From assembly GCA_028023455.1 (NCBI GenBank), contig JAQFVV010000002.1, positions 31,317,725 to 31,381,724 of the forward strand: a stretch of 64,000 nucleotides of DNA. Reading direction: 5' to 3'. The DNA is from Epiperipatus broadwayi (lineage: Eukaryota > Onychophora > Udeonychophora > Euonychophora > Peripatidae). Position numbers and translations under genes: made by a program. How positions within the stretch are numbered: the stretch's first letter is position 1; each line of letters opens with the position of its first letter. Below, piece after piece: positions 44,007 through 54,479 of this stretch. Below the pieces are notes generated by a model. It saw only the letters and a program-made list of their open reading frames with translations. It had not been told where the DNA came from and did not search any database.

Positions 44007-44756
44007 ACAGCTTGAGCAAGCATAAAAAATGGTGATCATGTGAAACTTGTTTTTTCTATCATAAAAAATATAACACAGTGCAGATAATGGCTTTAGTAAT
44101 TTATATTATTGATGTTATAAGATATGAAACTATTTAAATCAGGTATAAAATCATTGGAAACATTCCTAAACTTTAGGTCCAATGGCCAGAAAAAGTGTAT
44201 TTGACAGTTGATGAGATACTGGACATCAAGTAGAAGATCCTGGTAATCTATCCAAATGATGCAGTTATATTTTAAGAGCACAGTAGAGAAAAACTCAAAA
44301 TACTGTGGTAGCCTTTGAAATGAGTGTTTATTTTCCCAGAGTATACTAGTTGCTGACAATCCAGTTGAGATGTGGCCTGCCTAACCTTCTGAAGTTTATT
44401 TCAAGTTATTTTGAACCTGCCTAATCAAATATTAAAAACTTAAGTTCAAAAATGTAAACGTAAAGAAATAGTAGAAGTATCAAGATTATTCAAAGAAGTC
44501 ATAAAAAATAAGAAAAAAATTTTATAAGCATTAGGATGATTTATCAAATTTTCTATTCTGAATATTCAATCTTAGACACCTGGATTTACCCAAAGTTTGA
44601 ACTCATCTATAAAAATTAAAAGTCATGCAAATTTGTAAATAGTAAATTCTCCTCAGTGAAAATTATTAATTTCTTTAATTTTTTCTTATATTTCAAATTG
44701 CTATAATTATTATTTATGCTGTTAGATATTTTACTAACAAGACCATTAGATTGAAT

Positions 44757-44852
44757 ACCAAACTGTCCATACAGTAGTGCCACTAAGTGCAATCTTTCGT
44801 AATCAATTACAAAGTCTTGCACTTGGTGGCACCACTGTATGGAGAGTTGGTA
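44757..44852. mobile_element. MITE-like palindrome (agtgccac family), copy 2
   Basis: taccaaactgtccatacagt pairs with actgtatggagagttggta; the cores agtgccactaagtgcaa and ttgcacttggtggcac also pair. It is shorter than copy 1, with the loop side shrunk. The trailing aagcatatgaactggtgatc then atgtgatg matches the tail of the other copies. Confidence 0.85.
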
Positions 44853-45084
44853 CTCTTATTAAAAGCATTTGTAAGCATATGAACTGGTGATCATGTGATG
44901 TTTTGATAGTTTTAAACCATTTGATTGTTTCATTTCATTCATAAAATGAAAAGGCTCATTTTTGTATATCTCATATAGGTAAACTTTACATTTATTAAAT
45001 TCATGGTTTTGTTAATATTTATTTTATATATCATTCAAGTTATGCTATGATGTGCAATGTATATGATCATTAGGGTTTAAGTTT
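44853..45084. other. AT-rich DNA, no feature recognised
   Basis: Apart from the repeat tail ending about 44900, nothing is recognised. Confidence 0.5.
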
Positions 45085-45410
45085 CATTTATCCACTTAAC
45101 TTTGAACACTTTTTAGCAAAAAAAACCTTTTATTGTATGTATATATATATATGCATACACAGTCTTACATTTCAACTGTCCTACAGACTGCTTCAGAGCT
45201 ATGACATAATAAATAAAATAAAATACATAACTTTATAAATAATACCATAAAAAATGTAAACAATAAAATTTATATTAGTTATGTATTTTATTTTGTTCAT
45301 TATATTATAGCTCTGAAGAAGACCGCAGGACAGTTAAAATGTAAAATTGTGTACACATATAAATATAATAAAAGGTTTTTTCACTAAAAAGTGTTCAAAG
45401 TAGAGTGGAT
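45085..45410. mobile_element. Inverted-repeat element (~325 bp)
   Basis: Outer arms: atccacttaactttgaacac pairs with gtgttcaaagtagagtggat. Inner arms: acatttcaactgtcctacag with gcaggacagttaaaatgt, cagagctat with atagctctg, and aaaatacataact with agttatgtatttt. Non-coding, MITE/foldback class. Confidence 0.85.
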
Positions 45411-46289
45411 AAATTGCATTTATATAAGATATTACAGCAAAATAAAGGAAGTGGTGAATTTGGTAATATTTCTAAGGGCTTAATTTCTATTTTAATTAAA
45501 TGGTCAATGGTAATTAATTACCATCTTGGAAAAGATAACATTTTGGGTAAAAATCACACATATTTTACGTGGATCAAGTGTTGGTTATGAACCTATAGTT
45601 ATAGGTGGCATCCGTATAATATCATTAACTAATCAATGGAAGCTGTTGTCATCTTATTATTTTTAGAAATACCTGTAGATGGGGTTTATCAGTTATATTT
45701 GGTTCACCAATAGATAGCCAAGGTAATTCATTTCATTACATTTGTGTGGGTTAAGTAAAATTGATTATATCAAACCCATTGTTACATTTTCATAGTTTTT
45801 ACTGTTACATTTGAATGTTTTATAATGAGTGCTGAGTTTGTGTGAGAATTATTACATGGTGAATCTAGATATTCATTAAGCATAAAATTCACCATGTAAG
45901 ATGTTTATAATATATAAATAAGATTGTGCTGTATATAAAATTATGAGAGTTTGATAATATGAAGATATGGCAAGTGAATTTTTAAAACATGCATGAAGCA
46001 TATTACAATAATTTTTATATTATAATGTATTTATTTTGAAGATTTACAATATTTTTAGTGGATAATTAAGGCATATTTTAAAAATATGTTGAGGAATTTG
46101 AGTGTAGATAATTAATATGTAAAATATACAAACTGTGAAAATATATGTGAAATTGTGTTTAAATGTTAGCATTTGTAAATTAATTTAAAAATTAAATTTT
46201 ATTTGTTAAACAGAATATGACTGTTCCTTTGAGATGGCTGACTTGAGATTGTACTTAGAGCATAGCTAATGTGTATTATATATTTAACA
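45411..46289. other. AT-rich DNA with one hairpin
   Basis: A hairpin lies at 45856-45899 (ttacatggtgaat with attcaccatgtaa). Otherwise nothing is recognised; the 61-codon frame at 45405-45590 has no known motif. Confidence 0.55.
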
Positions 46290-47135
46290 TTGATCATCAT
46301 CATTTTCAATCATTGATCCACTGTAGAATGAATATCTCTCCAAGTTTAGTTCATCTCCAATCTGTAACCTCTCTTCTCTGCACCACCCAGCACACTTCCT
46401 TATTTCATTCATCTGTCTTGAGGTCTCTTTCTAGGTCTTTTACAATCTCTTGGAATCAGTTTAAGATTTCAATTGTACATCTATTATCATGTCTTCTATC
46501 AATATGCCCATCCCAAATTCACTTGAGTCTCTTAATTTTTTCAGTGATGTCGGTAGCATCCGTTTGCTTTCTCACTCATGTATTTTATTTTTGATCTTTT
46601 CTTGTTGTTCCTAACATGCACCGCTCCATATTTTATTAAATGGTCTGAAGACTCTGTATGGCTCATCTGTTAAATGTCCACGTCTCAAATCCATAAATAA
46701 CAACTTGTATAACACATTCATTAAAATATTATTTTTCAAACACATAGACATATTTCCTTTTGATATTAAATTATTTCTACCAAAAGTAACTCAACAAAGT
46801 TTAATTCTATGATTAATTTCATCCATTATGTTTCCATCTGTAGTAATAATCTGATCAAAATATTTGTAGTTCTTAATTTCTTCTAACTCATTATTATCAA
46901 TCTTTATTTTCATCTTTTGAGAACATCCATTGAACATTACTTTAGTCTTTTTAACGTTTACCTTTAGTCTTACTTCCTTGCTTTCATTTGATAACTCCTG
47001 CAACATTTCCTGAAACTCTGAAGCATTATTTGCAAAAACAATTACATCATCTGAAAAAATCTATATGACTTAAATAATCTTCATTTACTTTCCCTCCTCT
47101 GGCTCGCCATTTTAAACCACAAAATGATTCATGAC
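46290..47135 (-). pseudogene. RTE-like LINE 3' fragment
   Basis: Colinear with the 3' third of the 35.3-38.2 kb LINE. The minus-strand text includes LQELSNESKE, KVNVKKTKVMF and YKYFDQIITTDGNIM; 3' matching blocks run down to the GATGATGATCAA-type tail at about 46290. Frame breaks are many. The RT catalytic region is cut near 47130. It keeps the few bases that the 35.3-kb copy has lost at ESKE-VRLK, so it is an independent insertion. Confidence 0.82.
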
Positions 47136-47194
47136 ATTGATATAGTGCATTTTACAAAATTAATTTTAGTTTCATTTTACTATATATAAGATTG

Positions 47195-47375
47195 TAATTA
47201 TAAATTTATTAAACGCACATTGATTACGTAAATAATATTTACCGAGGCTGTAACCTCGAGAATATGCGTGTAAAACGCGATAGTAGGGGCTTGTAGTTAA
47301 ACATCTGTAGAGGTCACTACTATCGCATTTTACACATATTCTCGAGGTTACAGCCTCGGTAAATATTACTTATAT
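47195..47375. mobile_element. MITE-like palindrome (gaggctataacctcg family), copy 2
   Basis: Arms aatatttaccgaggctgtaa, cctcgagaatatgcgtgtaa and cgatagtag pair with ctactatcg, ttacacatattctcgagg and ttacagcctcggtaaatatt. The left flank taaacgcacattgattacg is shared with the 27.4-kb copy. Unlike that copy, there is no internal duplication. Confidence 0.87.
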
Positions 47376-47817
47376 ATAAGATTACATTTTATAATTAAAT
47401 ATAAAAGTAGATGTTAAAAATGTCAAAGATATTTCTTTTTAATATATATATACACTTGTCACATTATGTTTTGATGGCTTCAAAGAGTTATTCAACCTGG
47501 GGTCAAATCTAAAAAAGAAACATCTTTTGATAAGAGTTTCGTTTCTACAAAACTTTCAAACATATTAATAATTAATGACAATATAGTTAGATAGATCGTA
47601 AATGTAATTAAACAGAAACTCTAATAAACTATATATTTATCTTATATAAATAATTTGTTGTTTTCTTCTCTGAATTATGGCATAGTAATATATTCATCAT
47701 ATTTCTTTTGATGCTTATTTTACTTTATGCTTGATGGAATTAAAAGCTGAACTGAAGTTCGTTATTCATTATATAGCTTTATTTTACAATTTGAAATATT
47801 AAAAGCATGTAACCAAA
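47376..47817. other. AT-rich DNA, no feature recognised
   Basis: No coding or repeat structure that I can support. Confidence 0.6.
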
Positions 47818-48120
47818 TGTCTATATAATACAATGGATGGATAGCTGGATGTGAACACATATGGATGTCTGAAATTTTCAGATTTTCTACTTAATAGTTA
47901 ACTATTAGTGAAGTGCTGGGCTTGACCTAGTATTTCAAATCTAATGTTTGAATATCCTAGTGCCTCAGTGATGAAAGCCAGAACTAGAAACTGGTCTGAA
48001 GATAGGGATATTCTAAAAAGTTTGTTAAGAGCTATTGGCAAGCTTATTAGATAACATTTGTAATACAAGCTTGTTAAATTAGGTCATGTGATACATGACT
48101 TGATTTCTTTGCAATAATGC
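47818..48120. repeat. Single arm of the 38.7-kb foldback family
   Basis: Phrases cacatatggatgtctgaaat, cagattttctacttaatagt, ggatattctaaaaagtttgt, taagagctattggcaagctt and aggtcatgtgatacatgact follow the order of the right arm at 38.9-39.17 and 56.28-56.56 kb. No opposite arm is visible. Confidence 0.75.
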
Positions 48121-48209
48121 AATGGAGTAAATGTAATATGACATTTCAAAACTATTTTTTTTTCCTGTTGAATTTTAGTTTTCATGATTAAAAAAGTCTA
48201 ATGGCTTTA

Positions 48210-48305
48210 TTTCTCAGCACTGAAAATTCAATTCAAGCATCAGAATCGACCCCATGATCTTTCAATCCTAAGTCAGATACTCTGCCGCTGTACAGGATCA
48301 AATGA
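48210..48305 (-). repeat. tRNA-like sequence, possible SINE fragment
   Basis: Minus-strand text cagcggcagagtatctgact, taggattgaaagatcat, ggggtcgattctgatgc resembles the second half of a tRNA with a B-box (ggtcgattc). The A-box is poor, so this may be a decayed tRNA pseudogene or SINE head. Confidence 0.4.
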
Positions 48306-48359
48306 GTAATTACGATTTTAATTTATTAAACAGTTAAAGCAACTAATAAATAATATTTC

Positions 48360-49190
48360 TGTAGTGTAACCTTCACTACAGTTCCTACTATTCTTGAGAG
48401 GGGTGTAGTGAAAATTACACTACACATTAATTATTAAGTGGATAATCTCTAGTCTAATGAATGAATAATAAAAATGATTAATATACTTCCATTAAGTGTT
48501 TGTATCAAAGTTGTGAGAGTGTTAAGTTTAATCCTTATCAGTTAAGCTATAGTAATTGGCATCTGTATATACTAAACAATGATAAAAATATGAGAAAGGC
48601 ATTGTGGTCTGACCAACTGATGAATGCTGGTTTAGCATGAAATGTGCATTTTGGGATCACACATCATTTTTATATGTCTTTAATCATATGATTATGAATA
48701 CACCTTTCCACAAGGTGTTAAAAATGGATAGAAACCAGTACCTACCTTGTGTGAGAGTGGTGTAGTGAAAATTACATTACAGAAATATTAATTATTAAGT
48801 AGATAATCTATAATCTAATAAATGATTAATATATTTCCATTAAATGGTTTGGGTCATGTGTGAGAGTTTTACTTTCGATACTTAGCAGTTAAATTGTAGT
48901 AATCAGCTATCTGTATATACTAAACAATGATGAAGATATGTGTAAGAGACTGTGTTCTGGCCAACTAATGTGTGCTGGTAGCATGAAATGTGCATTTTGG
49001 GGATCGTACATTATTTTTGCATGCCTTTGGTTATATGCTTATGATTACACTTTTCACAAGATGTTAAAAATGGATAGAAACCAGTCCCAACATTTCATGA
49101 CAATGGTGCAGTGAAAATTACACTACCTAAATATTATTCATTAAGTGGATAATCTCTAATCTAATGAATGGCTAATAAAAATTATTAATT
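48360..49190. repeat. ~350-bp tandem repeat, locus 1 (about 2.3 units)
   Basis: The landmark attaagtggataatctctagt recurs at about 48436, 48795 and 49150, giving periods near 350 bp. Within each unit the order is gtagtgaaaattacactaca, taagtggataatct, ctatagtaattggca, accaactgatgaatgctggt, agcatgaaatgtgcattttg, then acaaggtgttaaaaatggat. A second locus lies at 54.5-55.3 kb. No coding capacity. Confidence 0.85.
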
Positions 49191-49664
49191 AAAATAACTA
49201 ATATAATTTTCAAGATAAATTTTTACCATAGCATTAAAATTAACATTTTTAAAAAATTTATATTTATTTTATAATCAAATTTTTGAGGTAATTTTCTGTT
49301 AGGATAATATGCTCCAAATCGAATAAAAATTAAGTTAAATATAAAAACATTATATATAGTTTAAATGGATTTACAGCATCTCTGCCATGTATAAACTACA
49401 CTCAAGCATCGATAAATGCTAAGAATAGAATGGATTTACTAGTGATAGCTTTAAGCATTTATTTATTTATGTTGATAGAAATAGAAAATGAAATTTGTAT
49501 ATTAATTTGATTTGATTCATGTATATAAACATTTTGAACATTTTAGCAATAAAAGGTAATAGTTATAATTTTCTGAGCATGCTTTCAACATTAATGGTAA
49601 GAAACATAGCACTCATCTTTTACTGCAGAAAGCAATACAAGAGTTATGTAAATGCCCTATTTAC
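49191..49664. other. AT-rich DNA, no feature recognised
   Basis: Nothing supported; open frames here lack motifs. Confidence 0.55.
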
Positions 49665-49950
49665 ATGTTCCATTTCTTTGAGAAGGGGACACAGAATTCT
49701 TTCTTATTTATAATGTGGGGGTCATTAGCAATGCACCACCCTTTTTTAAATTTATATGTGCTTTCTATCATCCCATCAGAGCAAATCACTTTTACTCTTG
49801 TCTGGTCAAATGTGTGACCATATTCCATCTCATGTTCTAGAAATACTGATCTATATTTGATGCTCTTTTTCATGTTGCTATACAAATATTTATGTTATGT
49901 CATCCTCATAGCAATATTTGCTCAGGATTCCCCATAACAAATACAGCATA
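49665..49950 (-). pseudogene. Degraded GIY-YIG endonuclease, second Penelope-type lineage
   Basis: Minus-strand text first gives MRMT-HKYLYSNMKKS (compare the R-x-x-EH region of GIY-YIG nucleases), then RSVFLEHEMEYGHTFDQTRV, then NDPHIINKKEF and FSKKWN. The H-x-x-x-x-G-H-x-F block and the late N-x-x-x-x-W end are characteristic of GIY-YIG domains fused to Penelope-like RTs. It is unlike the element at 30-35 kb in sequence. The GIY and YIG motifs themselves are not clear and no RT is seen. Confidence 0.5.
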
Positions 49951-50107
49951 AATCATTCTGAAATTAAAATGTAATATTTAGAGCATAAAGATGGTATCTT
50001 ATTTTTAATAATCTTAAAATATTAATGAAATATCAGTTTTATGAATGCAAATATTGAATGCATATATCTTAATCTATATGAAATTTAAATGAAGTACCTA
50101 TAACTTT

Positions 50108-50211
50108 TTTTTTAAATGTCATAGCATCGGCCGAGACGTGAACCTGCAACCCGGGCAACTGCCTGCAATCGCAAGGCAGTCGTGCTGACCTCTCGACCAC
50201 CAAAGCAAGAC
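50108..50211 (-). mobile_element. Short tRNA-derived SINE, copy 2
   Basis: On the minus strand: ttggtggtcgagaggtcagc (A-box region), cgggttgcaggttcacgtct (B-box region), gatgctatgacatt and an A-run. Flanks aagtacctataacttt and aagtatctatatcttt form an imperfect 16-bp target duplication. Confidence 0.82.
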
Positions 50212-50744
50212 AAGTATCTATATCTTTGGAAACTATATATATATAAACAACATGCATTTCTCAATAAATGCAAAAGTAGAATAGACTACCATTTTTTTAA
50301 CCATATGATAATTTTATGCAATTTATTTATCGACATTGTCGGAAATAAATTGATTTAAATATGGTGTAAATCATTTTCAAATTGCAAAAAATTATTTATA
50401 TAACCTTATACCCTATACACATGTGCTGTTATATTCTTTTAAATACCTCGGTAGTATTTTGTTGAGTGTGATGCATATTCTCAAACTAAACCACAAGATA
50501 GAGACTTTGAAAAGATGAGAGCAGCCTTCTTATCTTTGTACCCAAGTTCACTTATATAGGTCAATCTAATTCATCTTAGAATGAGAGTATGGAAGTTTCT
50601 CTCCTGTGTTTTGAAATATCTTCCATACTCAATAAAACACTGTTGTGGTATTAAAACAATATAACAGTGCAAGTTTATAGGATATAAACTCTTCTGGTTA
50701 AAATTAATATTTAGAAGATAAATATGGCTTCTGAAGATGTTATT
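50212..50744. other. AT-rich DNA with weak foldback-family similarity
   Basis: At 50490-50600 the text gagagcagccttcttatct, then tataggtcaatctaattcat, resembles the inner part of the 41.0-41.6 kb foldback, so this may be a single decayed arm. Confidence 0.4.
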
Positions 50745-51320
50745 TCTGTTTAAATTTCATTTACATTAAGCTATCAGTATTTTGAGATGCCATCTTTACT
50801 CTCTAAATATTCAATTATAATGTCAGAATGAGATTCACTACATTTAAATCACACTAATATATAATTTTCACTCTCTATTCCTAACAATATTTGAATGCTT
50901 AAAACCATTATAAGTTTAAAAAGTGGTTCATATTATTCTTTGCATTTATTAACAAATGAATGTTCTCTATATATGTCTTTGAGAGATGTAATTATTCTCA
51001 TTTAATTTGTAATATATATATTAAATGTATTTAATATCTACATTCACAAAACATAATTTACATTAATATTATGAAGTTCTTACAAATGTGAGGCCATCTT
51101 TATTTTTTAAATAATCACAATTTTAGAATAAAATACATCATATTTAAATCAAGCTAATATACAAATTTCATTCACTATCTTCATCAATATCAGTAAATGA
51201 ATGGTTAGAACCATCATAAACTTAAACAATAGATGGTCCATTCTACTCTTTGCACTTTTTGACATGTAAATGTTGTTTACAAATGGTGGTTATTGCCATT
51301 TAAATTTCTTATACATTAAA
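50745..51320. repeat. Diverged tandem duplication (~300-bp unit)
   Basis: Two blocks share ordered phrases: gccatctttactctctaaat / gccatctttattttttaaat; catttaaatcacactaatat / catatttaaatcaagctaat; aaccattataagtttaaa / aaccatcataaacttaaac; ttctttgcatttattaacaa / ctctttgcactttttgacat. Offset about 300 bp. It is old and non-coding. Confidence 0.7.
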
Positions 51321-51752
51321 CTATGCAAATTTAATATATAGATATATAATTAGAAAATATTTAGTAAGTTGTGGTGTTTTCTGTTTTCTTACATATGAAG
51401 TGTTAGTTTCTTCTCTACATTATTTATAAAATTTGGGATATAAGTAAAAAGTAGTTATACTTTAGGTTTAAAAATAGATTAGACAAATACTATTACTATA
51501 CTATGTAAGTTCAAAAATTTTGCTGGTTCCATCAAAACTAAAATTTATCTTTAAAAATATGTGTAAAATTATTATTAAATTATTAACATTTACCTATAAA
51601 CACACACACATATTGTAATGGTTGGTGTGGGAATTCACTAGTATAACTGGAATTCTCTATCAGAATGCATATTGTAAAGGTTGATAGGAGAAACCACTAA
51701 TATGGTTGGAATACTTTGCCAGAAAGTACCACTAGATTCACAATCTAGACCA
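51321..51752. other. AT-rich DNA, small internal repeat
   Basis: Near 51610-51720 the phrases tattgtaatggttggtgtgg and tattgtaaaggttgatagga start two ~70-bp similar segments, a small degenerate tandem pair. Nothing else is seen. Confidence 0.5.
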
Positions 51753-51990
51753 GGGGTAGTCAACCTTTTTAACCACCCACCGGTTCCACCATAATGGTGA
51801 TATATAAAGCAGGGAAGTAACTTTATTTTATAAAATATATAAAGCAGAGTTACAGCAAGCTAAAGCATATAAATCTCTATAAAAAAAATTTAAAAAGTCA
51901 AATTTAAAAAAAAGAAAGTGCTTCAGTGTTGGACAAAACCCTTACCACTCACCATGAAGGCAGGAATGCCAACTTTTACAATATATATAA
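51753..51990 (+). mobile_element. Probable hAT-like element, left end only
   Basis: The sequence caggggtagtcaacctttt has the look of a hAT terminal repeat (CAGGGGT...CAACCTTTTT). I did not find the matching inverted end within the next few hundred bases, so the element is truncated, decayed or coincidental. No transposase pattern is visible. Confidence 0.4.
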
Positions 51991-52454
51991 CTTCCAGTCT
52001 TGACCAATAAACCAAACACTGTTGATAATAATTTCAGCACCCCAACTTTATTAGATTATTTAGCCAATACAAAATGACCATTGGCATTAGTGCTTGGGGT
52101 ATATATATATATAAGGATTAATGGATCTAGTAATTTTTTAAACAAGAATGAAATCCATTTTGATCCAGATATAGCTTTATTTATATATGGCTTAGAGTCT
52201 ATTAATTACTCACTTTAAAGCTCATACAAAGTGAAGAATTTTTTAAGACAAATATTTAATATATATAAGTAAGTTTTGTTTTGGGTGGGGGGTATTAGTG
52301 CATCTCTCACCTTAGCTCATTCCTATTTCTTCCACTATTACAAGCATTCATCACACTTTTTCATAAATGTTTTTAGAAATATCTACACTAATTTTATATA
52401 TATATATAGTTTTAAATATATATCAAACTTCTATTCTACCACACACTACTGAAA
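51991..52454. other. AT-rich DNA, no feature recognised
   Basis: Contains (TA)n-like runs near 52100 and 52395 only. Confidence 0.55.
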
Positions 52455-52585
52455 CATATGATCAAAGACATGTAAAAAATAATGCCCAAGATGTGCATTT
52501 CATGCTAAACCAGCCTCATCAGTAGGCTCAGATCACAATCTCTTGCATATATCTTTATCATTTGTTCAGAATATATGTAAATAGC
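52455..52585 (-). repeat. Inverted fragment of the ~350-bp tandem repeat
   Basis: Its reverse complement contains agcatgaaatgtgcat and, further on, tctgagcctactgatgag-like text in the order of the ~350-bp units at 48.4 and 54.9 kb. It is directly adjacent to the nested palindrome at 52.59 kb. Confidence 0.6.
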
Positions 52586-52589
52586 AATT

Positions 52590-52960
52590 AAACAGGCAAA
52601 ACTCTATACTTATTGCCACTCAGCGCAAGCCAGAGTAATCAATGGATGCCAGAAGGCTTTTGCAAAAAATCCCCATCTAGTGCCTACTCATCCAAAATCC
52701 CCAGACTAGTTTCTAGCTTGTGGCCTTCATCAGTGAGGAGCCTTGGAACTGAGATCATTGCATCTAGATTTTAGGATCTTTGATTTAGGTGCAGTGCTCT
52801 CAGATCCAAGGCTCCTCACTGACAAAGGCCACAAGCCAGAAACTAGTCTGGGGATATTGGATGAGTAGGCACTAAATGGGAATTTTATGCACGAGCCTTT
52901 TGGCATCTATTGATTACTCTGGCTTGCACTGAGTGGCAATATGTATAGAGTTTTGTAATA
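52590..52960. mobile_element. Nested palindrome: agtgccac-type element containing a second inverted repeat
   Basis: The outer pair (gcaaaactctatactt, ttgccactcagcgcaagcca, gagtaatcaatggatgcca with ggcatctattgattactc, tggcttgcactgagtggcaa, tatagagtttt) is the family seen at 43.9 and 44.8 kb. Between the arms lies another inverted repeat (tagtgcctactcatccaaaa, ccagactagtttctagcttg, cagtgaggagcc, with the reverse complements on the right side). Its words resemble the 38.7-kb foldback family (actagtttctag, catcagtgagg). The tail aagaaatggtgatcatgtga follows the right arm. Confidence 0.85.
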
Positions 52961-52998
52961 ACAGTTATAAGCAAGCATAAGAAATGGTGATCATGTGA

Positions 52999-53854
52999 TG
53001 TTTTTTGTTTTAAATAGCAATTACTGTAGTTTAATTGACAAAGTCCAATTTTTTACTTAACAACTTTGATACAAACCACTGTATTATAGACATATATAAT
53101 TTTTTGTTAATCATTCGTTAAACTAGGGATTATCTTTAGCCCGAATATACATGTTTAATTCTCAATTAATAATATGTGTGTGGTCTTATAGAGATATCAG
53201 TATTATATATCAATAGGAAAATATATACAGCTATATATTCATTTTCAGTAAAGTAATACTTTCATTCTTTATGTTAAAAGTTCTTATATTTATACAAAAC
53301 GTTAAACTTTTTTTTCTTTAAATAAAGCTATCTTTCAATTATGTGTTTGACTATACTTTGAAAAAAAAAAAAAGTTTTTCTGGTTAAGTTATAATGATTT
53401 ATCAAAATTTTTGTCTTGACTTTGAAAAATTATTTGCCTATTGGTTAGAATTGATTTATTAGTTGGAGAGATCGTTTAACCTGTATAAACAATTTATATT
53501 ATTTTATAAATTGTGCATATTTTTAGACATTGGAAAAGTAATAATTTATTTATAATGATTTTTAAGGACAAAAGCATAGTTTCTTTTCTTATTAATAATA
53601 GAATATCGGCATTTATAAAACCATTTTAGTTTTTAAAAAATCTACTAACTTTGCTTGGTTTTTAAGGTCTTTGTTATTCTGGTCTTTTTACATTTAGACT
53701 GTTATACATCCAATCAATTTCTAAAAGACCATAATTTTTAATGACGTCAAAAATTCATTAGTGGTGATGACGTAATCTAAAATGATAAACTATCACTAAT
53801 AAATAAATAATAATTCTTGGACGTAATAATTTATTATCAGTAAAAGACGTAGTG
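52999..53854. other. AT-rich DNA, no feature recognised
   Basis: No coding pattern or repeat that I can support. Confidence 0.6.
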
Positions 53855-53870
53855 CTAAGTTTTCTAATTT

Positions 53871-53974
53871 TTTTTTCCTCATGTGTCATAGTATCAACCG
53901 AGAAGCGAACCCGCTAACTCGAGACAACTGCTTGCAAAGCAGCTGTCGCTGACCTCTCGACCACCAATACTTGA
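53871..53974 (-). mobile_element. Short tRNA-derived SINE, copy 3
   Basis: Bracketed by a perfect 16-bp target duplication (ctaagttttctaattt at 53855-53870 and 53975-53990). Minus strand: ttggtggtcgagaggtcagc, a stem-loop ctgctttgcaagcag, tagcgggttcgcttctcgg (B-box) and an A-run after atgacacatg. It is the best preserved copy of the family. Confidence 0.9.
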
Positions 53975-54083
53975 CTAAGTTTTCTAATTTATGAAAGCAT
54001 TTTGTTTATTTTTAACTAAAACAAAGTATTCTAATTTTTTTAAAAAGCTAACAACCCTCCCCCCCCCCCCAATTTATTTTTCT

Positions 54084-54362
54084 TTGACAGAATAGCTCAG
54101 TTGGTTAGAGCGTTTGCCTTAAATTCGATATTCGAGATTCTAAAGGTGAGAGTTCGGCTCCTATGCTAATACTGTCACTGGTCAGGCCAGCAACACCTGA
54201 AGAAGGAGAATAATACTACTCCAAACGTTGTGTAATTACTAACCTGTGTTGTCTATTTGGGTTGTCTAAGAAGTAGTTTGTATTTGAAAAGTTTAAATAA
54301 AGTTTAAACTTGTCCATGCATTCAACATTTACTGATAGATGACGCAAATAGTCCAACATTTG
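54084..54362 (+). mobile_element. SINE with central domain, copy 5 (full length)
   Basis: tRNA head with A-box (aatagctcagttggttagag), B-box (gagttcggctcct), the central block (actgtcactggtcaggccag, caacacctgaagaaggagaa) and the 3' part ending gatgacgcaaatagtccaac. A C-run (54059-54070) lies just upstream. This copy defines the full ~280-bp layout. Confidence 0.88.
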
Positions 54363-54479
54363 TTTTTCTGGTCTCTTATTTTTTTTTTTTTTAAAACTTG
54401 ATAGTCTATTTATTTTTACCAACAATAGGAATTGAAAAAAATATATATTAATTCAAATTAAGAATAATAACAAGATTAG

